Assembly (NCBI RefSeq): GCF_046630315.1
Contig: NZ_LQBD01000001.1
Span: 124,001-188,000, forward strand
Length of the DNA stretch: 64,000 nucleotides
Reading direction: 5' to 3'
DNA from: Brucella anthropi_A
Lineage (GTDB): Bacteria > Pseudomonadota > Alphaproteobacteria > Rhizobiales > Rhizobiaceae
Numbering within the stretch: position 1 is the stretch's first letter; every line of letters starts with the position of its first letter. Of the stretch, positions 49,524 to 61,219 are shown in pieces. The notes under the pieces were generated by a model. It searched no databases and was not told the DNA's origin. It saw nothing but the letters and a program-made list of their open reading frames with translations. The translations under genes were made by a program, and so were the position numbers.

Positions 49524-50185
49524 AGCGCAACCCCGCTCCGCAGCCAAGCTATCGCCTGATCCCGTCGCGCTTTCCGCCGATCGGCCTTTTCGACACGGTT
49601 GCCACCGCTGCCGATCTGGAAGCGGTGATGGAGCTGGCAGGCTGGACGAACGACCGCCTTCTGACCGAGCGCTTGCAGCGTCTTGCGCATGAGGAATGGG
49701 TATTCGGCAGGCCCAATTCCAGCATTGTCATGGCAGCGTTTCTCCATGTGGCGCCGGGCGGGATGCGTTTCAACGGGCCGGAACTCGGTGCATGGTATGC
49801 GGCGGCGCGGCTCACCACCTCCGTCATCGAGGTTGCGCACCACATGCGCCGTGAAACCGTCGCGACCGGGCAGGACGGCCTGGCGCGAACCTTCCGGGTC
49901 TATACGGCAAGACTGGAAGAGGATTTTGTCGATATATGCGGCGCGCAGGCCGCAATGCCTGCCGTCTATGATCCGACGGATTATGCCGCCGCACAAAAGT
50001 TCGGCGAAGAGATGCGCAAGGACGGCGAGTTCGGAATTCTGTTCGACAGCCTGCGTCATCAGGGCGGCATCAATGCCGTCGCCTTTCGCCCGAGCCGGAT
50101 CGCCGAGGTGACGCAGAGCGATCATTACGAAATCACGGTCGAAAGAGCGTCTCCGCGCATCCAGGCGGAGAAGCTCAAGGCCTGA
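49520..50185 (+). CDS. RES-domain toxin (NAD+-consuming)
   Basis: A 221-residue RES-family toxin of the MbcT/ParT/Res class, which degrades or phosphorolyses NAD+ when not bound by its antitoxin. The family core is seen as GMRFNGPELGAWYAAARL with the conserved Arg and Tyr, and SVIEVAHH with the conserved Glu. The start is GTG overlapping the antitoxin stop, which sets the toxin level below the antitoxin. It ends about 90 nt before the convergent thuR. Confidence 0.9.
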   Translation: MKRNPAPQPSYRLIPSRFPPIGLFDTVATAADLEAVMELAGWTNDRLLTERLQRLAHEEWVFGRPNSSIVMAAFLHVAPGGMRFNGPELGAWYAAARLTTSVIEVAHHMRRETVATGQDGLARTFRVYTARLEEDFVDICGAQAAMPAVYDPTDYAAAQKFGEEMRKDGEFGILFDSLRHQGGINAVAFRPSRIAEVTQSDHYEITVERASPRIQAEKLKA

Positions 50186-50275
50186 TGCGGCCGTGCCGTC
50201 ACTTGTCGCTGACGAACGCATAAAGCGCGTCGAGCGGAACTGCCGGCAGGATTTATTGTGTCGGCGCTGCTTTTT

Positions 50276-51298
50276 TCAGCTCTGTTCGGGAACGCGGGTC
50301 GCGGAATCGCGCAGGATGAGTTCGACAGGCCACAGTTCCCGGATATCGGCGGCCGCGCGCCCGTCCAGCATGTCCATCAGCAGATCCGCGCAGCGCTTGC
50401 CCGCCGCCCGCATGGATGAGCGGGTCGCAGTCAGCGACGGCACCATATTCTCGGCGCTCAGAAACGAGATGACGTCATCATGCGCGATGACGGAAATATC
50501 CTTGCCGATTGTCAGGCCGACAGAGCGGGCGGCGCGGTAGATGCCAAGCGCGGTCATCATGGAGCCGGCGACGAATGCCGTCGGGCGCGGCTTGCGTTCC
50601 AGAAGCGTGCGCGCGAGGCGATAACCGATCTCATCCGTGAAGTCGCCATGTTCGACCAGATCGGGATCGAAGGCGATGCCCCTGTCTTCCAGGGCCTTGC
50701 GATAGCCCGCGTCACGGTGGAGCGAGAAGGTGAAGCCGTAGCGGCCATTGATCATCGCGATGCGGCGATGGCCAAGGTCGAGCAGATGCGCGGTCGAGCG
50801 ATGGACCGCGCCCTCATTGTCGATGTCGAGCCAGGCATGGGGGATGTCGATCTCGGAGCGCCCATGGACCAGAAACGGCATGCCGAGCTTGTGCAGCAGG
50901 CGGATGCGCTCATCGTTCGGCTTGGGCGAGGTGACGATGACGGCATCGACCCGCCCGCTTGTCGCCAGCCGGTGGCAGAGTTGCACTTCATCCTCATTGC
51001 CATTCGGGGAGGTGGGGCTGACGAGAATGTCCACCTCATCCTGGCCCAGCCGTTCGGCCATGCCGCGCATGAACTCGGCAAAGTGAAACTCGCTGTTGCG
51101 GCCCATCACGACGCCGATGGCGCCCGCGCGGCCCGTCACCAGCCTGACGGCATTGACATTGGGCCGGTAGCCGAGGCGCACGGCCTCATCCATGACCCGC
51201 CTGCGCGTGCCTTCCGCCACTTCGGGATAGCCGCTCAGCGCCCGGCTTACGGTCGTGGCGGAGAGGCCGAGATGTTTGGCGAATTCACGGAGCTTCAT
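50276..51298 (-). CDS. thuR: LacI-family regulator of the thu operon
   Basis: A 340-residue regulator. The HTH MKLREFAKHLGLSATTVSRA, then LSGYPEVAEGTRRRVMDEA, gives the classic LacI pattern. The effector domain has AIGVVMGRNSEFHFAEFMRG, VDAVIVTSPKPNDERIRLL and the C-terminal DLLMDMLDGR. It is divergent from thuE. Two AAACCG-type sites in the 367-nt gap are candidate operators. Trehalose or a related disaccharide is the likely inducer, as for thuR in Sinorhizobium. Confidence 0.9.
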   Translation of the reverse strand: MKLREFAKHLGLSATTVSRALSGYPEVAEGTRRRVMDEAVRLGYRPNVNAVRLVTGRAGAIGVVMGRNSEFHFAEFMRGMAERLGQDEVDILVSPTSPNGNEDEVQLCHRLATSGRVDAVIVTSPKPNDERIRLLHKLGMPFLVHGRSEIDIPHAWLDIDNEGAVHRSTAHLLDLGHRRIAMINGRYGFTFSLHRDAGYRKALEDRGIAFDPDLVEHGDFTDEIGYRLARTLLERKPRPTAFVAGSMMTALGIYRAARSVGLTIGKDISVIAHDDVISFLSAENMVPSLTATRSSMRAAGKRCADLLMDMLDGRAAADIRELWPVELILRDSATRVPEQS

Positions 51299-51414
51299 TT
51301 GGCTTTCGAATGATAGGGGCAGGCAAGGCGGCGGATTATAGCCGCTTCCCCGCGATTAACAATTGGTCGGTTTTGCTGTTTGACGCGCTTCATCATAGAG
51401 TGTGCAACAAATCC

Positions 51415-51424
51415 AAACCGCTTT
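51415..51424. promoter_or_regulatory. Candidate ThuR operator, thuR-proximal
   Basis: AAACCGCTTT lies in a 15-nt context (51411-51425) repeated at 51607-51621 with one mismatch. It is a LacI-type core with central CG, about 117 nt from the thuR start. Confidence 0.45.
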
Positions 51425-51610
51425 CAAGTTTGTTTGAATTTTTATGAGTATTTGCTTGAGGAAGCAAGTCCCGGAAGCTTTGGTCAAGAATGCGATACTG
51501 CTATAATAGATTGAATTATATGGTCTTTTAAGATCGAAATGGAGCGGATGACTCAAGGCAATAATCTGCAGCTTGACAGAAATGCGGTCCTCTGCAACCT
51601 TTTCTCCATC

Positions 51611-51620
51611 CAAACCGTTT
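51611..51620. promoter_or_regulatory. Candidate ThuR operator, thuE-proximal
   Basis: AAACCGTTTT, about 46 nt upstream of thuE, is a near copy of the site at 51415-51424. The remaining thuR-thuE gap (51299-51665) has no gene. It holds a further inverted AAAACCG at about 51368-51374. Confidence 0.5.
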
Positions 51621-51665
51621 TCGATTTTATCATTCTAAGTACAAAATGGATGGGAGGAGGGAACA

Positions 51666-52931
51666 ATGAAGGCTTTTCGAGGTGTGCTTGCGACATGCGT
51701 GGTCCTTGGTCTGGCGACAGTGAGCGCCCATGCGGTGGAGATTTCCATCGCGGCCAATTCGACGGGCAACAATATCGCGTTCTTGCAGGAGCAGATCGCC
51801 AAATTCGAGAAGGATACCGGCAACAAGGTCAATATCGTCTCGATGCCGTCTTCGAGCAGCGAGCAGTTCAGCCAGTATCGCCTGTGGCTGGCCGCGGGCA
51901 ATTCGGACGTCGATGTTTATCAGACCGACGTGGTCTGGGCGCCGCAACTGTCGGACCAGTTCATCGATCTGACCGAAGCGGCCAAGGATGTGACGGGCGC
52001 ACATTTTCCCTCCATCATCGCATCGCAGACCGTGAACGGCAGGCTCGTGGCGCTGCCTTTCTACACGGATGCTCCGGCATTTTTCTATCGCAAGGACCTG
52101 CTTGAAAAATACAACAAGCCGGTTCCGAAGACGTGGGATGAAATGACCGCCACCGCCAGGGAAATCATGGACAAGGAGCGGGCGGAAGGAAAATCCGATC
52201 TCTGGGGCTTTGTCTTTCAGGGCAATGCCTATGAAGGCCTGACCTGCAACGCGCTGGAGTGGATCAAGTCTTCCGGCGGCGGGCAGATCGTCGAGGCGGA
52301 TGGCGAAATTTCGGTCAATAACGAGAAGGCCGCGGCTGCGATCGATCGCGCCAAGGGCTGGATCGGCACGATTTCGCCGCAGGGCGTACTTGCCTATCAG
52401 GAGGAGGAATCGCGCGGCGTCTGGCAGACCGGCAATGCCGTCTTCATGCGCAACTGGCCCTATGCCTATGCGCTGGGCAATAGCGCGGATAGCGCCGTGA
52501 AGGGCAAGTTCGATGTCGCCCCGCTTCCCTCCGGCGCGGAAGGTGAGCCGCCGGCCTCCACGCTCGGCGGGTGGAATCTGGCCGTTTCCAAATATTCCAC
52601 CAAGCAGGATGCCGCCATAGCGCTGGTGAAATTCCTCGCTTCGCCCGAAGTGCAGAAGGCGCAAGCGGTCGAGATTTCACGCCTGCCGACCATTGCAGCG
52701 CTCTATGACGACAAGGATGTCATCGCGGCACAGCCCTTCATGGCCAACTGGAAGCCGATCTTCCAGAATGCCGTGCCGCGGCCATCGGCGGCAACAAAGG
52801 TGAAATATAACGAGGTATCGTCGAAATTCTGGACCGCCGTGCACAAGACCCTGTCGGGCAATGGTACGGCGGCGGAGAATCTCGAAATGCTTGAGGTCGA
52901 ACTGACCGAGCTGGAAGGCTCGGGCTGGTAG
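51666..52931 (+). CDS. thuE: Trehalose/maltose-type ABC transporter binding protein
   Basis: A 421-residue periplasmic binding protein of the MalE/ThuE type. The signal peptide MKAFRGVLATCVVLGLATVS, then AHA, is cleaved before VEISIA. Typical segments are NTGNKVNIVSMPSSSSEQFS, DVDVYQTDVVWAPQLSDQFI, FYTDAPAFFYRKDLLEKYNK and GWNLAVSKYSTKQDAAIALV. It binds trehalose, and probably sucrose, maltitol or maltose, in the periplasm. It is first in thuEFGKAB. Confidence 0.93.
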   Translation: MKAFRGVLATCVVLGLATVSAHAVEISIAANSTGNNIAFLQEQIAKFEKDTGNKVNIVSMPSSSSEQFSQYRLWLAAGNSDVDVYQTDVVWAPQLSDQFIDLTEAAKDVTGAHFPSIIASQTVNGRLVALPFYTDAPAFFYRKDLLEKYNKPVPKTWDEMTATAREIMDKERAEGKSDLWGFVFQGNAYEGLTCNALEWIKSSGGGQIVEADGEISVNNEKAAAAIDRAKGWIGTISPQGVLAYQEEESRGVWQTGNAVFMRNWPYAYALGNSADSAVKGKFDVAPLPSGAEGEPPASTLGGWNLAVSKYSTKQDAAIALVKFLASPEVQKAQAVEISRLPTIAALYDDKDVIAAQPFMANWKPIFQNAVPRPSAATKVKYNEVSSKFWTAVHKTLSGNGTAAENLEMLEVELTELEGSGW

Positions 52932-53033
52932 GGACCGATCAAGCTGCGTTCGGCCGCGTTCGGGTTGTGTCCTCCTAAGCCCCCCGAGTGGGCAACCCGA
53001 ACGCCCTTCCCATCCGATGACCCGGAGAGGATC

Positions 53034-54011
<978 letters not shown>

Positions 54012-54013
54012 CC

Positions 54014-54841
<828 letters not shown>

Positions 54842-54848
54842 GTACACC

Positions 54849-55850
54849 ATGGCAGAGCTTCAATTGCGCGATGTGCGCAAGTCTTTCGGCAATTTCGAGG
54901 TCATCAAGGGCGTGGATATGGATATCCGCCCCGGCGAGTTCATGGTTTTCGTCGGCCCTTCCGGCTGCGGAAAATCCACGCTGCTGCGCCTCATCGCAGG
55001 GCTTGAGGAAATCACCTCCGGCACGCTGTCCATCGATGGCACGGTGGTCAACAGCTTCAATCCGTCCAGGCGCGGCATCGCCATGGTGTTCCAGTCCTAT
55101 GCGCTTTATCCGCATATGACGGTCTATGAGAACATGGCCTTCGGCATGCAGCTTGCAGGCAAGGACAAGCAGGAATGCAAGGCCCGCATTCATGCCGCCG
55201 CCCAGATGCTGCAACTGACGCCCTATCTGGAGCGCCTGCCGCGCCAGCTTTCCGGCGGGCAGCGCCAGCGCGTCGCCATCGGCCGCGCCATCGTGCGCGA
55301 TCCGAAGGTGTTCCTTTTCGATGAGCCCTTGTCCAATCTCGATGCGGCGCTACGTGTGGCTACACGGCTTGAGATCGCCAGGCTCCACCAGAGCATGGAA
55401 GACACCACCATGATCTATGTGACGCACGATCAGGTGGAGGCGATGACATTGGCCGACCGCATCTGCGTGCTGCGTGACGGGCGCGTGGAGCAGATCGGCA
55501 CGCCGCTCGAGCTTTATGAAAAGCCCAATTCGCTTTTCGTCGCCGGGTTCATCGGATCGCCGAAGATGAACTTCCTGACCGGCAGCCTTGCCGAGCCTTT
55601 CGGCGCCCATACGGTGGGCCTGCGCTCCGAGCATCTGGCCATCGTACCCGAAGGCGGGCACTGGTCCGGTCGGGTGATCCATACCGAGATCCTCGGTTCC
55701 GATACCTATGTCTATATCGATCTCGGCCTGGACGAGCCGCTGGTGGTCCGCGAAAGCGGCGTGTCGGCACGCAAGCCCGGCGAGACGCTCTCGGTTTCCC
55801 CGACAGGGGACCATGTTCATCGTTTCGATGAAAAAGGCCGCGCCCTCTGA
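54849..55850 (+). CDS. thuK: Trehalose ABC transporter ATPase (MalK-like)
   Basis: A 333-residue ATPase. Walker A is GPSGCGKSTLLRL, the signature LSGGQRQRVAIGRAI and Walker B VFLFDEPLSNLD. The C-terminal part from about 240 is the OB-fold regulatory domain of MalK/UgpC-type proteins. It powers ThuFG. Confidence 0.94.
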   Translation: MAELQLRDVRKSFGNFEVIKGVDMDIRPGEFMVFVGPSGCGKSTLLRLIAGLEEITSGTLSIDGTVVNSFNPSRRGIAMVFQSYALYPHMTVYENMAFGMQLAGKDKQECKARIHAAAQMLQLTPYLERLPRQLSGGQRQRVAIGRAIVRDPKVFLFDEPLSNLDAALRVATRLEIARLHQSMEDTTMIYVTHDQVEAMTLADRICVLRDGRVEQIGTPLELYEKPNSLFVAGFIGSPKMNFLTGSLAEPFGAHTVGLRSEHLAIVPEGGHWSGRVIHTEILGSDTYVYIDLGLDEPLVVRESGVSARKPGETLSVSPTGDHVHRFDEKGRAL

Positions 55851-55912
55851 CGCCGACCTCCCAAGCTCAAAATGGATCGCGGGCTGAAATGCCCTCAACA
55901 AGGAGAATATTC

Positions 55913-56698
55913 GTGCCTATTCGTACCATCGTCTGGGGTGAAAACATCCACGAGCAGATCAATGAAACGGTGCGTTCGGTCTATCCGGACGGCATGCACA
56001 ACACCATTGCCGGGGCGCTGAATGGGGATAGCGCTATCGCGGCTGCCACCGCCACGCTTCAGGAACCCGAACATGGGCTGACCGAAGAGCGCCTTGCCGA
56101 AACGGACGTGCTGGTCTGGTGGGGCCACAAGGAACACGGCGCGGTCGCCGATGCGGTGGTGGAGCGTGTGGCAAAGCGCGTCTTCGAGGGGATGGGGCTG
56201 ATCGTGCTCCATTCCGGCCATTTTTCCAAAATCTTCAAGCGCCTGATGGGCACGCCCTGCGCGCTCAAATGGCGCGAGGCGGGCGAGCGCGAGCGCGTCT
56301 GGGTCGTCAATCGCGGCCACCCGATCGCGCAGGGGCTGGATGAGAATTTCGTGCTCGAAAACGAGGAAATGTATGGCGAGCAGTTTTCGGTGCCCGAGCC
56401 GCTCGAAACGGTTTTCATCTCGTGGTTCGCAGGCGGGGAGGTGTTCCGCTCCGGCATGACCTGGCGGCGCGGCGCGGGCAATGTGTTCTATTTCCGGCCC
56501 GGCCATGAGACCTACCCGACCTATCACGACGCAAATGTGCAGACCGTTCTGCGCAATGCGGTCAAATGGGCCTATAATCCGCAGCCAGCCTGGACCGGCA
56601 TTCACACCGCGCCCAATGTTCCCGTCGAAAAGGCGCTGGAGCCGATCGTGGAGCGCGGGCCGAAATTGCACAAGGCCGGTGAAGCCGGCTATCGCTGA
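55913..56698 (+). CDS. thuA: ThuA-like trehalose utilisation protein
   Basis: A 261-residue protein with a glutamine-amidotransferase-like fold. Motifs are VLVWWGHKEHGAV, GLIVLHSGHFSKIFKRLMG, EEMYGEQFSVPEPLETVFIS and RGAGNVFYFRPGHETYPTYH. In Sinorhizobium ThuA and ThuB convert imported disaccharides to 3-keto derivatives. GTG 55913 is chosen because AGGAG lies 7 nt upstream. It is followed by thuB after 8 nt. Confidence 0.9.
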   Translation: MPIRTIVWGENIHEQINETVRSVYPDGMHNTIAGALNGDSAIAAATATLQEPEHGLTEERLAETDVLVWWGHKEHGAVADAVVERVAKRVFEGMGLIVLHSGHFSKIFKRLMGTPCALKWREAGERERVWVVNRGHPIAQGLDENFVLENEEMYGEQFSVPEPLETVFISWFAGGEVFRSGMTWRRGAGNVFYFRPGHETYPTYHDANVQTVLRNAVKWAYNPQPAWTGIHTAPNVPVEKALEPIVERGPKLHKAGEAGYR

Positions 56699-56706
56699 GG
56701 TGCATC

Positions 56707-57753
56707 ATGCGTCTTCTTATTCTTGGAACAGGCGGCATGGCGAAAAACCATGCCGAAGCCTTCAAGGCCATCGAGGGGGTGGAGGTCGTGGCGGCGTGCG
56801 ATGTTTCGGCGGTGCGGGTCGATGCGTTTTCGGAAAACCACGACATTCACAACCGCTTCACGCGGCTTGAGGATGCGCTGGAGTGGAACCGCTTCGATGC
56901 GGTCGCCAATGTGACGCCGGATGCTATCCACCACCCCACCACGCTGGCACTGGTTGGCGCGGGCAAGCATGTCTTCTGCGAAAAGCCGCTTGCGGAAAGC
57001 TACGAGAAAGCCGCCGAAATGGCCGACGCCGCCGAGCAGGCGGGCGTGGTCAATATGGTCAACCTCACCTATCGCAATGTCGCGCCCTTGCAGAAGGCGC
57101 GTGAGATGGTGATGGCGGGCGAGATCGGCCAGGTACGCCATTTCGAGGCGTCCTATCTGCAAAGCTGGCTGGTCTCGAAAAGCTGGGGCGACTGGAAGAC
57201 GGAGAGCAAATGGCTCTGGCGGCTTTCCACCCGGCACGGGTCCAACGGCGTCCTGGGCGATGTGGGCATCCATATTCTCGACTTCGCCAGCTATGCCATC
57301 GGCAGCGATGTGGAGCGTGCTTCGGCGCGTCTCAAGACTTTCGAGAAGGCGGAGAACAACCATATCGGCGAATATGTGCTGGATGCCAATGACAGCTTCG
57401 TCATGATGGCGGAATATGCCAATGGCGCGCTGGGCGTCATCCATGCAAGCCGCTGGGCCACAGGCCATCTGAACGAGCTGCGCCTGCGCATCCATGGCGA
57501 CAAGGGGGCGCTTGAAATCCTGCACACGCCGACCGGGTCGAGCCTGCGCGGTTCCATCGGCGAGGATATCGAAACGCCGGTCTGGCGCGATATCGATGCG
57601 GGAACGGTGGAGACGAACTATCAGCGGTTTGCCCGCGCGGTTGCCGATGGCACGCAGCTGGAACCGAGCTTCCGCCACGCGGCCAATCTTCAGCGCGTTC
57701 TCGACCATGCCATGATCGTGGACAAGCCATTGCCGGAAGTGGTGACCGGATGA
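56707..57753 (+). CDS. thuB: ThuB-like Gfo/Idh/MocA oxidoreductase
   Basis: A 348-residue NAD(P)-dependent dehydrogenase. The Rossmann start is LLILGTGGMAKNHAEAFKAI and the family motif CEKPLAES (about 97-104) carries the catalytic Lys. A C-terminal substrate domain includes WLWRLSTRHGSNGVLGDVGI. With ThuA it acts on the imported sugar. It is the last gene of the thu operon. Confidence 0.92.
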   Translation: MRLLILGTGGMAKNHAEAFKAIEGVEVVAACDVSAVRVDAFSENHDIHNRFTRLEDALEWNRFDAVANVTPDAIHHPTTLALVGAGKHVFCEKPLAESYEKAAEMADAAEQAGVVNMVNLTYRNVAPLQKAREMVMAGEIGQVRHFEASYLQSWLVSKSWGDWKTESKWLWRLSTRHGSNGVLGDVGIHILDFASYAIGSDVERASARLKTFEKAENNHIGEYVLDANDSFVMMAEYANGALGVIHASRWATGHLNELRLRIHGDKGALEILHTPTGSSLRGSIGEDIETPVWRDIDAGTVETNYQRFARAVADGTQLEPSFRHAANLQRVLDHAMIVDKPLPEVVTG

Positions 57754-57786
57754 TGGCTTCCCTTCCGCATCCTGTGCGGAAGGCGA

Positions 57787-57888
57787 CAGAGCGGTTCCTG
57801 TTTTGACAGAAAAGCCGGAACCGCTCTGACTGATTGTTTTTACGCATGTCTTTATCCCGAAACCGGTTCCCGCTTTCGGGAGACATGC
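57787..57888. repeat. About 100-bp composite palindromic element, Bru-RS-like
   Basis: Two hairpins in tandem. The first has a 12-bp perfect stem cagagcggttcc / ggaaccgctctg (57787-57828). The second has nested arms gcatgtct / agacatgc (57844-57888) and cccgaaa / tttcggg around AACCGGTT. Total length about 102 bp fits the Bru-RS1/2 palindromic repeats of Brucella (about 103-105 bp). It sits between convergent thuB and the RpiR-family gene and may also end transcription. Confidence 0.6.
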
Positions 57889-57889
57889 T

Positions 57890-58744
57890 CTAGCTTTCAA
57901 AATCCCCGAACATATCTTGAAGCCGCGTGAGGTTTTGCACGCGCTCGTCCACCGCGTTGCCGAGCAGCACGATGATATGGGAAAGCATCAGGTCCATCAC
58001 TGCCGTCATCGTGGCTGCACCATCCCAGAGCGGGCCATGGGAGCCCGGAACGATCAGGGCGATGTCGGCGACCTCTTCCGCCCATGGGCAGAATTCGTCG
58101 GTGAGAAGAATGACCTTCACGCCGGCGCGGCGCGCTTCCATGGCGAGAGGCCGCGCCTTGGAGGCAAAGCGGCGGACATCGTGCAGGAACAGCACGCGAT
58201 TTTCGACCGACCCGTCCAGCACTTCCGCATAGGTGCCGTTGAGCCCGTCCATGAAGGAAACCCGCGGGCGGGAATAGGAAAGCTGCGAGGCAAAATATTG
58301 CGCGATGCCGCGCACATTCTGGTAGGCGGCGACATAGACTTCGCTCGCTTTCATCAGGGCGTCGATGGTCTGTTGCCATTCGGGGCGGGTCGTCAGGTCG
58401 TAGACCACACCAAGATTGTCGATCTGCTGCTGCACCAGCCGCGCAAGCAGCTTGTTCTCGCGGATATCCTGCTGAAGCCGCGCGACCTGGCCTTTCACCT
58501 CCCATGCGGGATTGGAACGCCCGCGCCGCAGCGCGGTTTTCATTTCCTCAAGCCCGTCGAAGCCCAGCCGCCGCAGATAGCGTCCGACCGTCATCTGCGA
58601 GATGCCAAGCCGGGCCGCGATGGATTTCGCCGTCTCGAAAGGAAGCTCGGCAAGATTGCGCTCGATATATTGGGCAATCAGCTTATCGGCTTTGGATTTG
58701 CGCATTTCCGCGCTTTGCAGGCGTGCAATAATGTCTTTGGCCAA
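57890..58744 (-). CDS. RpiR/MurR-family regulator
   Basis: A 284-residue regulator. The RpiR HTH (TAKSIAARLGISQMTVGRYL, then RRLGFDGLEEMKTALRRG) is followed by a SIS sugar-isomerase-like sensor domain (VYVAAYQNVRGIAQYFASQL, VLFLHDVRRFASKARPLAME, GVKVILLTDEFCPWAEEVAD). TTG 58744 has AGGAG exactly 7 nt upstream and is taken. The first in-frame ATG is at 58705. It is co-directional with the polyamine-type binding protein upstream, with a strong hairpin between them, and probably regulates that transport unit. Confidence 0.85.
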   Translation of the reverse strand: MAKDIIARLQSAEMRKSKADKLIAQYIERNLAELPFETAKSIAARLGISQMTVGRYLRRLGFDGLEEMKTALRRGRSNPAWEVKGQVARLQQDIRENKLLARLVQQQIDNLGVVYDLTTRPEWQQTIDALMKASEVYVAAYQNVRGIAQYFASQLSYSRPRVSFMDGLNGTYAEVLDGSVENRVLFLHDVRRFASKARPLAMEARRAGVKVILLTDEFCPWAEEVADIALIVPGSHGPLWDGAATMTAVMDLMLSHIIVLLGNAVDERVQNLTRLQDMFGDFES

Positions 58745-58798
58745 ACCTGTTCTCCTGCCAGCCCGCCCGCGATGCCGCGGACGGGCCTGCATGACAGC

Positions 58799-58841
58799 TT
58801 GACCACGTTTCAATGAGCTTGTTTCATCGAAACGTGGTCAA
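58799..58841. repeat. 13-bp perfect inverted repeat between the binding-protein gene and the RpiR-family gene
   Basis: Arms ttgaccacgtttc and gaaacgtggtcaa with a 17-nt loop lie 62 nt after the binding-protein stop (minus strand) and 54 nt before the regulator start. There is no clear T-run. It could be a terminator, a repeat or the operator of the RpiR protein. Confidence 0.6.
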
Positions 58842-58903
58842 GCCCGTGCGGCGATTGAGCATTTTCAGGGCGTGGATAGCGTTAGCATCGTAGCGCCCCG
58901 GTA

Positions 58904-59953
58904 TTATTGTGCTGTTTTCACTTTTGTCCAGACCCGGTCGAGCTGGCGGATGCCAGAGCCGAGATCGTCGAAAATCTGAAGCCGCTTCATGGTTTCGTCG
59001 GTCGGGTTGATTTCCTTGCTGTTCTTGATGTTGTCGGGCGTCAACTGGCGGGCAGGCACATTGGGCGTGCCGTTGGTCTGTTGCGCGACATTGAGCGCCG
59101 CGATTTCCGGGCGTGTGTAAAACTGCATGAACTTGACGGCGTTTTCCTTGTTCGGCGCTGATTTCAGCACGCACATGTCTTCCTGATACATGGTCGCGCC
59201 TTCTTCCGGGATGACATAGCCAAGGTCCTTGGGATTGCCGAAAACGTCGATCATGCTGCCGACGAAGAAATGCGCGGCCGCCACATCGCCAGCACCCACC
59301 ATGGGGCGTGAATCATAGGTGAAGGCGGCGACATAGGGTTTCATCGCAATCACCGTGTCGGCGGACTGCTGCAATTCTGCCGGGTCGGTGGAATTGACCG
59401 AATGGCCGTTCAGGATGAGGCCAAGGCCCAGCACTTCGCGCATGTCGTCCAGAAGGGTGATTTTCAGGTTCTTCTCCTTCACCGTCGCAAGCAGGTCCTT
59501 CCAGCCCGCCACATCCTTGCCGAGCACCCGGCGGTTGTAGAGAATGCCCACCGTGCCGAAAGCATAGGGCAGGCAATATTCGCCCTTCGGGTCGCTTTTG
59601 GCGCGCAGGAATTGCGGATCGATGTTCTTGAACCCGTCATAGGTGTTGATATCGGTCTTTTCTAGAAGATCCAGCTTGGACATGATGTCGTGCATATGCA
59701 CCGACGGGAAAACAATGTCGTAGCCGCTGGCGCCGCCCTGAATCTTCGCCAGCATTTCCTCGTTGGAGGAATAGGTCGAGAGATTGACCTTGATCTTGGT
59801 CTCTTCCTCAAACTTCTTCAGGACGGCGGGATTGATATATTCGCCCCAGTTGTAGATGTTCAGTTCGTCCGCGAGGGCCGCACTTGCAGGTAGGGCAAGA
59901 ACGGTAAGCGCAACGAGGCCGAGACGCCGGAGGGCGCCCTTGAAGATCGTCAT
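58904..59953 (-). CDS. Polyamine-type (PotD/PotF) ABC transporter binding protein
   Basis: A 349-residue binding protein. The signal peptide (MTIFKGALRRLGLVALTVLA, then LPASAALA) is followed by DELNIYNWGEYINPAVLKKF, the classic PotD/PotF start, then QGGASGYDIVFPSVHMHDIM and YCLPYAFGTVGILYNRRVLG. ATG 59953 has AGGGGA 6 nt upstream. It is divergent from the matching ATPase and permeases at 60128. Spermidine, putrescine or another cationic ligand is likely, but the neighbouring peptidase suggests a substrate different from ordinary polyamines. Confidence 0.88.
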   Translation of the reverse strand: MTIFKGALRRLGLVALTVLALPASAALADELNIYNWGEYINPAVLKKFEEETKIKVNLSTYSSNEEMLAKIQGGASGYDIVFPSVHMHDIMSKLDLLEKTDINTYDGFKNIDPQFLRAKSDPKGEYCLPYAFGTVGILYNRRVLGKDVAGWKDLLATVKEKNLKITLLDDMREVLGLGLILNGHSVNSTDPAELQQSADTVIAMKPYVAAFTYDSRPMVGAGDVAAAHFFVGSMIDVFGNPKDLGYVIPEEGATMYQEDMCVLKSAPNKENAVKFMQFYTRPEIAALNVAQQTNGTPNVPARQLTPDNIKNSKEINPTDETMKRLQIFDDLGSGIRQLDRVWTKVKTAQ

Positions 59954-60127
59954 TTTGGTTCCCCTTGTCATATTTTCCCCCGCAGAACCCCACGCATCCC
60001 CAGGCTTTGCAAAAGCTCCGGCACGATGGAAGACCGATCCTTCGAGGCGTTGACTTGTACGAAAAAATGATATCAACATACCTAAATCACGCAAGCGTTA
60101 ATTTGATAACATTTTGGGGAACGACAC

Positions 60128-61215
<1,088 letters not shown>

Positions 61216-61219
<4 letters not shown>

